This document shows, one piece after another, positions 1 to 10,719 of a DNA stretch of 64,000 nt. How positions within the stretch are numbered: position 1 is the stretch's first letter; each line of letters opens with the position of its first letter. Source of the stretch: Dendrocalamus latiflorus (taxonomy: Eukaryota > Streptophyta > Magnoliopsida > Poales > Poaceae); the NCBI GenBank assembly GCA_017311315.1, contig CM029654.1:7571382-7635381 (forward strand). The letters are read 5' to 3'. Made by a program: the position numbers and the translations under genes. The notes under the pieces are model-generated. The model had not been told where the DNA came from and made no database searches. It was given only the letters and a program-made list of their open reading frames with translations.

Positions 1-2
1 CT

Positions 3-2042
3 CCGGTTCCTCGAATCCTTAGTAACCGGGGACGCCTGGTGAAGAAGGATAAGAAGGACTTATCACAGCCGATCATTGAAGTCCCCCAGAATGAGAAGGG
101 GGCCAGTTGAGACCTGGCACAAGTATGACACCTTCAGCAAAGGGCATACTGGATCTGAATATCCCCATCGGCATGGATGTGTGCGCACACATCGGAGCCG
201 AAAAACTAAAGGGACTTGCCACCGCAATGGAAAGAAGCGATGTGCAAGGTAAAGCTCCAGCAGAAGCAATCGCTCCAGAAGAAGCAACTCATGAAGAAAT
301 GGCTATAAATTATGTGCACACGAGAGAGTCCCTGAATAGGACAATAGCTAATATCGATATCTACTTCGCAAAGAAAATTGCCACCATCATCGATCTTGAT
401 CCCGAGCCTGCATCGCTCGCTGAATGTAATAAAAGATCAGATTGGGATGATTGGAAGAAGGCAATAGCAACTGAATTGCTATCTCTGAACAAAAGAGAGG
501 TGTTTGGGCCCGTATGCCACACGCCTCCCTATATACACCCCGTTGGGCACAAGTGGGTATTTGTTCGAAAGAGAAATGAAAGAAATGATGTAGTGAGATA
601 CAAAGCAAGGCTAGTAGCCCAAGGTTTCACTCAACGTCCTAGAGTTGATTATGAAGAAACCTACTCCCCAGTCATGAGTGGAATTACATTTAGATACTTA
701 ATCTCAATGGAAGTGAACTTGAACTTGAAAATGAAATTGACGGATGTTGTGACTGCATACCTTTACGGTAACTTGGATTCGGAGATTTACATGAAAGTCC
801 CTGAAGGAATTCATCTCCCAAACCAAGATAGAGCAAATAGAAATCTGTACAGTGTGAAACTCAGAAAGTCATTGTATGGACTGAAACAATCTGGAAGAAT
901 GTGGTATAATCGCTTAAGCGACTTTTTCTGCAAGAAAGGCTACACGAACAATGAAGACTGTCCTTGTGTATTTATACGACGATCCCAGAATGGATTCTGT
1001 ATAATCTCTGTGTATGTAGATGATCTGAATATCATCAGGACAGTCGGAGACATAAAAGAAGCAAGCTCCTACTTGGAGTCAGAATTTGAAATAAAAGATT
1101 TGGGCAAGACCAAGTTTTGCTTAGGCCTGCAGCTTGAGCATATCCCTGAAGGAGTCTTGGTACATCAGTCGACCTACACCCAGAAGGTGCTTGAAAGGTT
1201 TGGCTTCGAGAAGGCATTTTCCCTCGAAAGTACCGATGATCGGGAGGTCTTTACAGCAAGAAAAAGATCATTTCCGAACTAGGGAAGAGGGGCAGAAAGT
1301 CCTGGGACCAGAATTCTCATACTTGAGTGCAGTGGAAACACTCGTGTACTTAGCAAACTGCACTAGACCGGACATTACATTTGCCGTGAACCTGTTAGCA
1401 AGGTACAGTTCAGAGCCCACCAAAAGGCATTGGCAGGGCATAAAGGACATTTTTCGATACCTCCAAGGAAGAAAGGACATTGGACTGTTTTATAGAAAGA
1501 ATCAAGATTTGAACTTGATTAGCTATGCAGATGCTGGGTATCTATCAGACCCGCATACCGCTAAGTCACAAACAGGCTATGTATTCCTATGTGGTGGAAC
1601 TGCAATTTCATGGAAATCGTCTAAGCAAAGCTTGGTAGCTACTTTGACGAACCACTTAGAAATTATAGCACTGTATGAAGCCGCACGAGAGTGCGCTTGG
1701 CTCCGCCGAATGGTTCACCACATCCAGCAGTCATGTAGGATGAACATTGTGCAAACCCCCACAATTATCTATCAAGATAATGCCGCTTGCGTTGCACAAG
1801 TGCAAACGGGCTATGTGAAGAGTCATCTCACAAAGCATATCAACCCCAAGTTCTTCTATGTACATGAATTGCAAAAGATGGACGAGATAAAAGTACTGCA
1901 TACTAAGTCATGTGAAAATCTCGCAGATTTATTCACTAAGTCACTCCCCGCATCTAGCTTTGAAAGGTGCGTGTGTGGAATTGGAATGATGAGACTTAGA
2001 GAAGTGCAGAATTCAGGGGAAGAATTCTCACAAGCCCGCTAA
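3..2042 (+). pseudogene. copia pol remnant (reverse transcriptase and RNase H)
   Basis: The reading frame is open from 3 to a TGA ending at 113, then continues in another frame (107-1282). It shifts again near 1220 into the frame ending at the stop at 2042. The first long segment has the copia reverse transcriptase hallmarks: W-K-A-I near the start, the K-A-R-L-V-A-Q-G-F-T-Q block at about 605-640 and the catalytic Y-V-D-D at about 1013-1024. The second has the L-A-N-C-T-R-P-D-I block and copia RNase H, including S-K-Q-S-L-V-A-T and Y-Q-D-N-A-A-C. Two frame breaks make it non-functional as read. It shows how the family is organised but is unlikely to make an active enzyme. Confidence 0.85.
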
Positions 2043-2287
2043 TAAATCTTGATTATGAAGATTAAGTATCCAAAGAATAAAATCCTGCAGACCAAATGAA
2101 TTTGGGTGAATTGTACTCTTTTTCCCTTGACGAGTTTTCTATGAAGTTTCTCGACCAAGGTTTTTAATGAGGCAATTCGTGCATCGCAGCATCACATGTA
2201 TCATGTACTCTTTCTCCAAATTTTCCCACTGGGTTTTTATGGAGTTTTGACGAGGCTTGAGCATGTTGGGTGAGTGCCAAGGGGGAG

Positions 2288-2530
2288 TGTTAGGAAACTG
2301 GACCCACAGCCAGAGTCCTGACATATTTGGGCACCCCACCGTTGACTATAAATAGGGACCTAGACCCCCTCATTATGTACACCTGAAGCAATCTAAAGCA
2401 ATAAAGAAAGACCAGGAGTTCTCTCTATCTCTCTGTGTTCAATCTATTATTCTGTGATTCTGTGATTGATTCATTCTAATTCTAAGCAGAGGAATTGATC
2501 GAACTAATCGCCAGCGACGGTTACTCAACA
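2288..2530 (+). repeat. 3' LTR of the truncated copia element
   Basis: Starts TGTTAGG directly after a purine tract and ends ACTCAACA, giving the usual TG...CA ends. It contains a TATA-like CTATAAATA at 2346-2354 and an AATAAA at about 2400. The length of 243 bp fits copia LTRs. The right boundary is inferred from the terminal dinucleotide; the 5' partner is outside the window, so the target duplication cannot be checked. Confidence 0.6.
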
Positions 2531-2688
2531 GAAAAACCCTGAGATGCCAACTCAACAGCCCAAGAATAACCTCCCCTTCTGCTCCTAGCCTACTACTCCT
2601 ACCCACCTTTGCCTTGCTCCCCGCCTCCCCCGCCGTGGGGCCCACCGCCCGTACCACGCGATGGGCAATGGCCAATGGCCGCCTCCCT

Positions 2689-2695
2689 TATATAA
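2689..2695 (+). promoter_or_regulatory. TATA box of the gene at 2833
   Basis: TATATAA lies in a GC-rich, CT-rich setting 138 bp before the chosen ATG. A transcription start near 2720 would leave a 5' UTR of about 110 bp. Its position downstream of 2614 argues against using the upstream in-frame ATG at 2614 as the start. Confidence 0.6.
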
Positions 2696-2832
2696 CCCCC
2701 GCCTCCTCCCTTCTCACCCCGTCTCCAGCCTACCAGTACTCGCTCCTGACTCGCCGTTACCTTCTCCAAGCTCGGTGCACTTGTATAAGCAGACGACGTA
2801 CGGAGGGGAGCGCGGGTACGACGACGGTTGCA

Positions 2833-4020
2833 ATGGTGGACGTTGACCGCCGGATGGCAGGCCTGTCCCCAGCGGCGCACGCGGCCGGGCTGCGCCGCCT
2901 GTCCACGCGCGCCGCGGCGGGACCCTCGTCGGCGTCCGCGTCGCCGAGACACGGGTTACACTCTTTTAACGCCCTGGCGGCCGCGGTGCTCTCCCACCTC
3001 AGGGCGTCCGGGGTGGCCGTGCTCCCGGGGCTCTCCGACGCGGAGCTGGCGCGTGCCGAGGCCGAGATGGGCTTCGCGTTCCCGCCCGACCTGCGCGAGG
3101 TGCTGGCCATGGGGCTCCCGTCCGGCCCCGGGTTCCCGGACTGGCGGACGCGCGCTGGGCTGCGTTCGGCGTTCGACCTGCCCATTGCGGCCGCGTCGCT
3201 GCAGATCGCGCGGGGTGCGCTGTGGCCGCGGTGCTGGGGGCCGAGGCCTGCCGACCCCGGCCGCGCGCTGCGGCTCGCGCGCTCCGCCATCCGCCGCGCG
3301 CCGCTGCTCGTGCCACTGTTCGACCGGTGCTTCCTGCCCTGTCGCCCCTGCCTCGCCGGGAACCCCGTCTTCTTCGTCACCGACGACCGGGTGCTCTGCT
3401 GTGGCCTCGACATCCTCCACTTCTTTACCCGCGACTCCTCCTTCCAGCCGCTGGACCTGCGGGTCCCCTCGTCGGTGCAGCCGTCCTCAGACGAGGCGGC
3501 GCCGTACATGCGCCGCAGCCTCGACGCGGCCTGCGGCGGCAAGGCCCCGCGCTGGATCGAGTTCTGGAGTGACGCCGCGTCCGACCGGCGACGGCGCGAC
3601 TCGTCCTCCTCGGAGGCTTCCACCGCGTCGTCGTCCTCCGGGTGCTCGTCGCCGCCGGCCAGGAGGTCGAGGACCCCGCACTGGGTTGATACCTACCTGG
3701 ACAGGCTTGGGTCCGTGCTGAAGAAAGGCGGGTGGAGGGACACGGAGGTGAATGAGATGGTCGAGGTGGCGGCCGGAGGCCTGTTCGACGGCGAGGAGAC
3801 GCCTGCGGTGGACGCCGATGCGGTGCTTGACGCGCTTCTGCTGAAGGCCGACCGGTGCTCCGACTCGCTCCGTCGAGCCGGGTGGACCTCCGAGGACGTC
3901 TCGGACGCGCTCGGGCTCGACCTCCGGAGGTGCAAGGAGCGGCCTTGGCCCTCCGTACGGATACCGCCGGAGATCGCCGTCAAGGTCGAGCGGCTCGCGC
4001 AGTCGGTAGCGAAGCCGTGA
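2833..4020 (+). CDS. conserved plant protein of unknown function with SMI1/KNR4-like region, 395 aa
   Basis: A single uninterrupted exon of 395 codons with very high third-position GC, typical of grass genes. The N-terminal half has a block with alternating acidic and aromatic residues (L-P-G-L-S-D-A-E-L-A, then F-A-F-P-P-D-L-R-E-V-L-A-M-G-L-P-S-G-P-G-F-P) that resembles the SMI1/KNR4 (SUKH) fold. A conserved cysteine-rich stretch follows, containing C-F-L-P-C-R-P-C. A serine-rich low-complexity region comes at about residues 255-280, and a C-terminal helical region ends near the stop. I recognise the layout from an uncharacterised single-exon plant family, but no biochemical role is known to me. 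No signal peptide or membrane segment is seen. The start at 2833 is preferred over 2614 because the TATA box lies between them; a second in-frame ATG at 2854 is possible. Confidence 0.88.
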   Translation: MVDVDRRMAGLSPAAHAAGLRRLSTRAAAGPSSASASPRHGLHSFNALAAAVLSHLRASGVAVLPGLSDAELARAEAEMGFAFPPDLREVLAMGLPSGPGFPDWRTRAGLRSAFDLPIAAASLQIARGALWPRCWGPRPADPGRALRLARSAIRRAPLLVPLFDRCFLPCRPCLAGNPVFFVTDDRVLCCGLDILHFFTRDSSFQPLDLRVPSSVQPSSDEAAPYMRRSLDAACGGKAPRWIEFWSDAASDRRRRDSSSSEASTASSSSGCSSPPARRSRTPHWVDTYLDRLGSVLKKGGWRDTEVNEMVEVAAGGLFDGEETPAVDADAVLDALLLKADRCSDSLRRAGWTSEDVSDALGLDLRRCKERPWPSVRIPPEIAVKVERLAQSVAKP

Positions 4021-4210
4021 GCTGCCCCCGCTGCCGGAGGCACTGGTCACTGGCGCTAGCTTGCTGTTTTCTTTCAGAAAAAAGTTGCTTTTTTCCTCGA
4101 CTTTTTCACCATACAAGGAAAGAATACTTGTACTTTAATCAGGTAAATAAAAATTAACCCCGTAATAATGTGCATGCTGAGATGTAATTTAATACTCGGT
4201 ATTGACCAGG
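4021..4210 (+). other. 3' UTR and flank of the gene at 2833
   Basis: An AT-rich trailer follows the stop codon and carries a canonical AATAAA at 4146-4151, a plausible polyadenylation signal. Nothing else is recognised. Confidence 0.5.
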
Positions 4211-4220
4211 TCTAAATGAG

Positions 4221-4378
4221 GAGATTGGATCATATACCCTCCTTTAGTTGGGAAATTGAGGATTTACTCTCTACATCTCAATGACACGTGAGGTTATAAG
4301 TCACTGACACGTGGGTAAGAAAGATAAATTCTCAATTTCCGTCTAAATAAATAAAGGGTATATGATCAATTTTTTCGT
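4221..4378. mobile_element. small MULE-type MITE
   Basis: About 158 bp forming an imperfect palindrome along its whole length. GGATCATATACCCT on the left is answered by AGGGTATATGATC on the right, and GAAATTGAGGATTTA is answered by TAAATTCTCAATTTC. It is flanked by a direct repeat TCTAAATGAG (4211-4220 and 4379-4388). A 9-10 bp target duplication fits a Mutator-like element. It has no coding capacity. Confidence 0.7.
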
Positions 4379-4599
4379 TCTAAATGAGAGTAGTAACGGT
4401 TATATTGACGGCGCAAGCACGCACTCTCTCTTTCAAACTTTTGTTAGGGAACGGTACTTTTTTTTGTCGAATCTTTGGGAGCCAAGGTGGATTCCAATGT
4501 CTGCTGCTAATCTACTGATCTTCCGAGTCATTTCCGCTAGCAAACAGATCCCATGCAACGGGTCTTAGGAAACTCCCCTGCAAGATTTACTCAAACAAA

Positions 4600-5046
4600 A
4601 GCCATCTTGCTTTGGCTCTGTTCTTTTAGACGGGATGCCTTTTAGCTGCTAGCTATTCTTATCTGTAGTTTTTAAAATAATAGTGAATAATGGAGACTTC
4701 AATATGGATAACGTATACAATTTTAGACTAAAAAAATCGTTTAAAGAATCCGTTTCAAGAAGACATTCTTGCTCATTTTAGCTTCAACTTTTGGCTTATT
4801 TTTCACTATTCATAAATTTCGTCTTTTTTCCTGAACTTTTGGCTTTTTTGATCTTTTTTGCTGGTTCTTTTTCCCCGTATTCGTTCACATTGTCCGTAAT
4901 GAGCTAACATATTTTTTTCTTCTATTTTTTAATTTTTTAATTTAATTACGCTAAATAAGTCATCTTCAGATATAGTAAAATTTCAACCGCTACAGTGCAA
5001 TTTCAGCCATAAGCCACAGCTTTTCAGCCCAACCAAGTGGGGCCTA
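4600..5046. mobile_element. hAT-like MITE, family shared with the right edge of the window
   Basis: AT-rich non-coding element ending in AGCCCAACCAAGTGGGGCC. Its right 250 bp closely match 63270-63545 (+) and the inverted copy at 63825-64000, including the stretch around GCTAAATAAGTCATC. The terminal sequence is typical of abundant grass MITEs. Exact ends and target duplication were not resolved. Confidence 0.5.
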
Positions 5047-5235
5047 AAACATGCCTCATTCGTTTGAACAATTTTAGCTTACTGTGCTTTCAGTGCCTTT
5101 GTTTTGCTTCAGTACAGTATAGGATTGTCAGTAGAACATCCTAAGCCGTGGAAATCGCAGATTAGCAGTAGCTAGTCAAGTTACTCCCCATTTACCCTCT
5201 TGTTAATTTTCAGCGGCTCTGTTGATGGAAAAGGA

Positions 5236-6074
5236 GTAGATGTGTGTTTGGTTGGTGGAATGGGGAGGAATAGGATGAGATGATTCCAGTTTTTTGGGTT
5301 AGGATGGAACGGGATGGTTCCGTCCATGTGCTTGGTTGGTAGTATGGGATGGTTCCATTTTTTGTTTGGTTAGTGCGATGGAGAAGAATGGAACCGTTCC
5401 GTCTCTTGTTTGGTTGGTGGGATGGCCCTTCACTGGAGCTCCCTGGCCCTTCACTGGAGCTCCCTGGCCGCCGGCCCCACCGGCCGCGCCCGATCTCCCG
5501 CGCCCGACCTCCCGAGCCGGACCTCCCGTGACGCCGCCCGCCGCCGACCTCACGCGACGCCGACGGCCGCCCGATCTCCTGCGCCGCCGCCCGCGCCCGT
5601 CCTCCCGCGCCGGCCTCCCGCGCCCGACCACCCGCGACGCCGCCCGCCGCCGACCTCGCGCGACGCCGCCCGATCTCCTGCGCCGCTGCCCGTGCCCGTC
5701 CTCTCGCGCCGGCCTCCTGCGCCCGACCTCCCGCGCCGGACCTCCCGCGACGCCGCCCGCCGCCGACCTCCCGTGACGCCGCCTGCCGCCCGGCCTCCGC
5801 GCTGCCGCTCACGCGGGTCCCGCCCATATCTGGATCTGGAGCTGGGAGGGGGAGAGAGAGGGGTGAGAGCACGGGAGGGATTTTTGTGGAATGGTATGAT
5901 CCGGTATTTTTTGTGGAATGGTATGATCCGGAATTTTTGAGGAATATTCCCTTAGGAGGGACCATTTGCTTCCATTCCATTTTTCCCCATTCCACCAACC
6001 AAACAGCTGGATGACCTCAAAATTGGAACGGGACCATTCCATCCCTGAGTCATCCTAGCATCCAAACACACAGT
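5236..6074. mobile_element. foldback-type element with GC-rich degenerate core
   Basis: The left side has about three imperfect 60-bp repeats built around TGTTTGGTTGGTGGAATGG (5240-5430). The right side carries the inverse, CCATTCCACCAACCAAACA (about 5985-6005), and a terminal CCAAACACACAGTAG that inverts the left GTGTGTTTGG. The core (5440-5820) is a GC-rich array of degenerate CGCCCGACCTCCCGCG modules. A 26-bp motif with GTGGAATGGTATGATCCGG is duplicated at 5885-5937. Long proline/arginine-rich open frames here come from the repeat and are not called as genes. Confidence 0.6.
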
Positions 6075-7945
6075 AGACGGTGGCGAGTCATGAGTGGTCG
6101 CTTCGGTCATGCTCGTGCTTGCGCCTGCGCTTTGGTAGCGCTTTTGGTTGGGGGTGTGCTGTGCGGTGCGTCTCCCCTTTTCGAGTGTTCCGCGTCGCCT
6201 CGGTGTGCCCTCCAAAAAGAAGAGCCTTGTGTTGCCGAGCGGGGCGCAGCGGCACACGCACGCGCGCGCGGGGCTGGCCCACGCGGCCGTGTCTCGCGCG
6301 CCGCCTGCCATGCCGCGCCGTGCTCGTGCAGGCGCAGCCAACAAGGCTGCCGCGGCGCGGCGCGTTCTACCTCACCTCTCACACCGCGCGCGCGGGCGCA
6401 CTCCTGTGACAGAACAGCCAGCTTTGGGAGCTTGGGCGGGGAACGCCGCCGCGTGCGCTCCGGTGCAGCGCCATCCCGTAAAGCGGAGCCGCAGCCTGCG
6501 GCTAAACAGCGACGTGTGAGCGATGCACGCTCGTGCTTGTCCGACGTGCCGGTGGTCCTGCGCCGATGCATGCTCGGGCTCTCGGCCTCGGGACGGGGAA
6601 GAGGCCGCGCGCGGTTAGCTCGCTCGCTCGCTCGCCGTCCTATCCCAACCGTTGGTTCGATTTGAACTGGACAGCAAAGGCTGGGGGTGGCGAGCGCAGC
6701 GCAGGCCACAGTACCATACTCCTAGTTCTTCCCCAAAGGTGTCAGCTTTAACGGAAGCAGTGGAGGGTGATGCTGGGTGTTTTCTGTACTTTTGCTGCGC
6801 GCATTGGTCGGGGCTCGGGAGCTGGGACTTGAGGAAGTTTTTAGAATTTGGAAATCTTTACTGTTTTGGTTCTGTTCTATTTTTTTTAGTTTTAACAATC
6901 CGGAGCATAAAATTATACATAGTCAACGCGTGGAAAATTTCGCGCTAGGAGAGCGCGGAAAATAGCACTCCCTAGTGCGGAATTTGCCACATGTCAATTT
7001 CACATAATTCTATGTTTGGGAGGAGGTTAGATTTGCAAAAAAAATACCTCAGGAGCTAGAACTGGAAAAAAAAAAGTGCACGGCCCCAAAACAGTAAAGA
7101 TATCTAGAAGTTGAAGTGGTGGGGGAACTTGGAGGAGCTTGGTTGGAGGTGGTGTAAATGTGAAACTCAGCTTTCAATAGTGGTAAACTATCGATGAAAG
7201 TAGATTCGTTTATGCTGCAACTGGGAATTAAGAATATGAACAAAATAAACCTATTCTTTTTTTCTTTTTGGCTTCTTCATGGTCGACAAAGTATATCACC
7301 GCTACTCTTGTAGCTTCAGCATTATGTCCAACTTTTCATTTCGAATTGTTCGGCATACGTCTTACATGCCACATTTTATTATTAGTATCTTTTTTCACCG
7401 TGTTTTAATCTGAGTCTCCCACAAGGTTAGTTTGGTCTAGGTTTTACCGATGAACTAGTTTATCATAGGCTTCTGCATGTAAGCCTCCAAAATTTAACGT
7501 TTCCAATTAGTTTGAGGATGTAGAATACGTTCAACAAACCAAACAGTAAGCTGTCTTTCAGCATTGTAACTATGGTTATAAAGCTAAAGATGAATTTCGA
7601 AATAGCATGCACTACAGGGATAACCCTTACACAAACATAAAAAACCAATCCTTCATCGAGATAGGCAAAAACATGTAGGTGCCCCTATCGTTCGAGCAGT
7701 TCTCGTCAAATATTACCTGTCTCGACATAGCCTACATACGGTGTACTTGTAAGGATGTGTGGAAGCATCGTGTTAGTTGATAGTACCATGCATCCATGAT
7801 TGCGCGATGGATAGGTCCTCATATTAACAAAAACTTGCACGTACCTTTTCGCAGACAAATCGAACTTATGAGGCATGCATGTCCTGTCGTATCGAAGCCT
7901 GGTGTCACCGGCGAACAACACATTCTTCGCTACAGAGACTCGCCG
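6075..7945. other. unassigned intergenic stretch
   Basis: 6075-6660 is GC-rich with overlapping open frames on both strands but no recognisable domain or gene-like start context. 6970-7900 is AT-rich. On the minus strand, 7920-7460 and 8707-8570 hold short open segments without a family match. They could be an old decayed gene interrupted by the foldback element at 7955, but this is weak. Confidence 0.3.
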
Positions 7946-7954
7946 GCGAGCAGC

Positions 7955-8557
7955 GGGAAATTTAACTTTTTGCCACCCTTAAGAATGCCACCTATCCAAA
8001 TACCATCCTTATCGTTGCATTCAACAATTTGCCACTTTTAACATGTGCTTGACTAATTTTTTGCCACTTTCGAGCCCACGAAGCGTCATGTCAGCGCCTC
8101 CCCGCCCCGCTCGCCGGCGCCGGCGCCGCCGCACGCGCCTCCCCGCTCGCCGGCGCCGGCGCCGCCGCACGCGCCTCCCCGCTCGCCGGCGCCGCCTCCG
8201 CCTCTGTCCCCGCGCCGTCGGAGAGCACGAGGCGCGTGGGCGGCGGCGCGGGGACGGAGGTGGAGGCGGCGCCGGCGAGCGGGGAGGCGCGGGGACGGAG
8301 GCGGAGGTGGCGCCGGCGAGCGGGGAGGCACGGGGATGGAGGCGCCGGCGCGGGCGCCGGCGAGCGGGGCGGGGAGGGGAGGCGCTGACATGGCGGGCCA
8401 GCGGGGCGGGGAGGCGCTGACATGGCGCTTCGTGGGCTCGAAAGTGGCAAAAAAATTAGTCAAGCACATGTTAAGAGTGGCAAATTGTTGAATGCAACGA
8501 TAAGGATGGCATTTGGATAGGTGGCATTCTTAAGGGTGGCAAAAAGTTAAATTTCCC
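7955..8557. mobile_element. 603-bp MULE-type foldback element with long inverted repeats
   Basis: The left arm starts GGGAAATTTAACTTTTTGCC and the right arm ends with its exact inverse. The arms match for about 170 bp with very few differences. The middle (about 8095-8410) is itself an inverted array of GC-rich units around CGCCTCCCCGCTCGCCGGCG. Flanks carry a 9-bp target duplication with one mismatch (GCGAGCAGC at 7946-7954, GCGAACAGC at 8558-8566), the Mutator signature. It encodes no transposase, so it must be moved in trans. The arginine-rich open frames inside it are artefacts of the GC-rich palindrome. Confidence 0.85.
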
Positions 8558-8566
8558 GCGAACAGC

Positions 8567-9490
8567 GCAGTAGGTTTGCTCAGGCTTCAAAAAATTTCTA
8601 GCCCCACCCCTGATTCCAGCTATGGTATGTACAAAAGTATTCGCTTCATCGACAGTTTCCCCTAATAATAGAGTAATATGCTCTACGCTTCGTAAGAGGT
8701 CGAGCAATCAGATTAGGCATGCAACGTGGATTACGCTATAGTTCTCCTTGTTTTGTGCTCGAACATGCACTGTGAGTTTTTAACATTTTTACATCATTTT
8801 AATGTTTTTGGATGTACCATTAGAATTGGGCTGTATTTATATAGGTCCACTTAGGAATTAGGTACAGGTTTTCTCCCTAATAATTGGGTACATTTTCAAC
8901 CCTTGAATAGATCTGATTTTCGTGTAACCCTAACATACCTCCTCCTCCCTCCTCTCTCTCATCCTCACACAACGCCGCCGCCACCCCTCCCCCACCCTTG
9001 TCCAACCCAGCCCCTCGCCAATGCCAGTGGCTATTAATGCCACCCCTTCCATCCACTGCACCCCCCATCTTCAGCAACTCACCAGTACCCACTCATCACC
9101 CCGCGCTAACCCTAACTCACTGCTCATGTCATTATCGCCCCTACCGACCCGATCACCACGCCCATGGTCAAGGATCCAACTCTAACCTCCCAAACTCCAT
9201 TGGAGAGGACGCCACTGCTGCGGTTGTCAAAGTGCGAATCTCAAGGCATTTTAACGATCACTAAATTGCCCGGTGAGCGAGGATAAATTAGGTGTCCAAG
9301 ACTTAACTGTTTTCTTTTCATATTTCATCAGTGTCAGCAACCACCACTGATTTTCCCGCCCTCTCTCTTCCCTACATGCGAACGCCTCTGCCCTTTCCTT
9401 CTTCCACACACCCGTGCCCACCTCCCATCTTCCCTGAGCCCACCCATCCTTTCTGTGCCAACTCCACCCTTAACCCTCCTCGCCCACAAC
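8567..9490. other. flank and uncertain left part of an old LTR
   Basis: 8567-8900 is unassigned AT-rich sequence. From about 8920 the sequence becomes C-rich and resembles the promoter-proximal part of the long LTR at 10720-14286, but I could not fix a left terminus. Confidence 0.3.
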
Positions 9491-10719
9491 CACCGCTGCC
9501 TCCCATGACTTTTGATCAACAATTAGTGTCGGCTATGCCCCTCCATGCCGCTATAAATCCCCTAGGACCTCCACATCCCACACTGTATCTCTTGTATCTC
9601 TTGCACCACTCACTGGCCACCGCCATAGCTGGAACGCCGATGACCCTTGGTCCCCATACACCTCCCCTTGCTGGTCGTGCCACGTCAGTGCACGAGCCGA
9701 TGTGGCAGCCAACGTGGCAGCCACATGGGCATCATGCTGGTGCATGGGCACGACATGAGCCGCCTGGTCAGCACCTTGCCACCTTTGTTGCCTCCCTAGT
9801 CCATGGACTCGGTCCACAAAGACCGGGCCCATGCATCGGCCTCATGACAAAATTCAAAAATTAGGGTTGACGTCACTACGATGTCATAAACCCATTTTCC
9901 TTTAGAAATTTAATTTGGCTAAAAATGAAAATCCAGCGCTGATGTCATAATCCTTTTTCTTCTTTAGGACAGTAATTCCAGAAATTCCATTTAATCAATT
10001 TCTTTAGAATTTAGATTTCCAAGAGCTCGTTCTCCTTCATCCTAGCTCCGATTGAACCCATTTAAATTTATAAATTCATTTAAAATCATGGTTTATCTAA
10101 GTCTTCCATGTGTTTAAAATTTAGGAGTTTATTTGAATTTGTTTGAATTTTATTTGAATTTAGTGGGTTATTTTCACGTGTAGACTATGACGATTCACAT
10201 TGGTCAGCGGAGTAAGGTAAGTTATACACTTTGATCATACTGATCCTTGTTTGTAAATAAAATTATACTATTTTAAATTATATTGCATGCTTAATTTTAT
10301 TCACTGTATTTCAAATCTAGTTTTGACTTTGTTAATGCCCATTTGTTATGACATCTTTAACGTTGCAAATCCTTGTACCTTGTTGTCCTAGAACAAAACT
10401 TTGGTTAGTACACTAGTATTAGCTAGAATATTTTTGTAGCATATGCTTAGACCAGTTTAGACATAATTATAGGCTTGGGATAACTTTTTCACATAAAATG
10501 ATGAGTTTTTAAAATGTATTCATGACTTCGATGAGTTAAGAAAGCTTATGTAATATTTTAAAATAAAATATAAAATCTAGTTTAGACTTAGGCAAACGGT
10601 TAGGTAGTGCGTGCTCACTAGCATACGTTGTTGCTCGGTGGCTCAACGTGGGTGCTAGGCACGAGGGGTATATGGTAAATACCTCAGTTAATTAAGGACT
10701 GGTCTATGAGCTACTGCTA
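9490..10719 (+). repeat. left portion of an older long LTR, interrupted by a younger one
   Basis: This stretch is diverged but collinear with 11680-13200 of the solo LTR at 10720. It shares a TATA-like CTATAAAT near 9551, the segment around CGTTCTCCTTC at 10030, the GTGGGTTATTTT block at 10163 and the TTTAGACTTAGGCAA block at 10580. It stops at the target duplication 10715-10719 and resumes at 14292. An open frame at 9331-9864 is not a gene. Confidence 0.65.

Larger units (their letters stand above)
1..2530 (+). mobile_element. Ty1/copia retrotransposon, 5'-truncated by the window edge
   Basis: The right half of a copia element is present: the linker after integrase, reverse transcriptase, RNase H, a purine-rich tract at about 2279-2287 and a 3' LTR. 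The 5' LTR, gag, protease and most of integrase lie off the window. The coding part is broken (see the pseudogene entry). Its reverse transcriptase and RNase H resemble those of the copia element at 21-25 kb, but the LTRs do not match, so it is a related but different family. It ends about 160 bp upstream of the TATA box of the gene at 2833. Confidence 0.85.

Noticed and set aside
5299..5998. Overlapping Pro/Arg-rich frames on both strands
   Set aside because: Produced by the degenerate GC-rich tandem core of a foldback element.
8043..8469. Three overlapping Arg/Pro-rich frames
   Set aside because: They sit in the palindrome core of the MULE-type foldback; all frames are open because of base composition.
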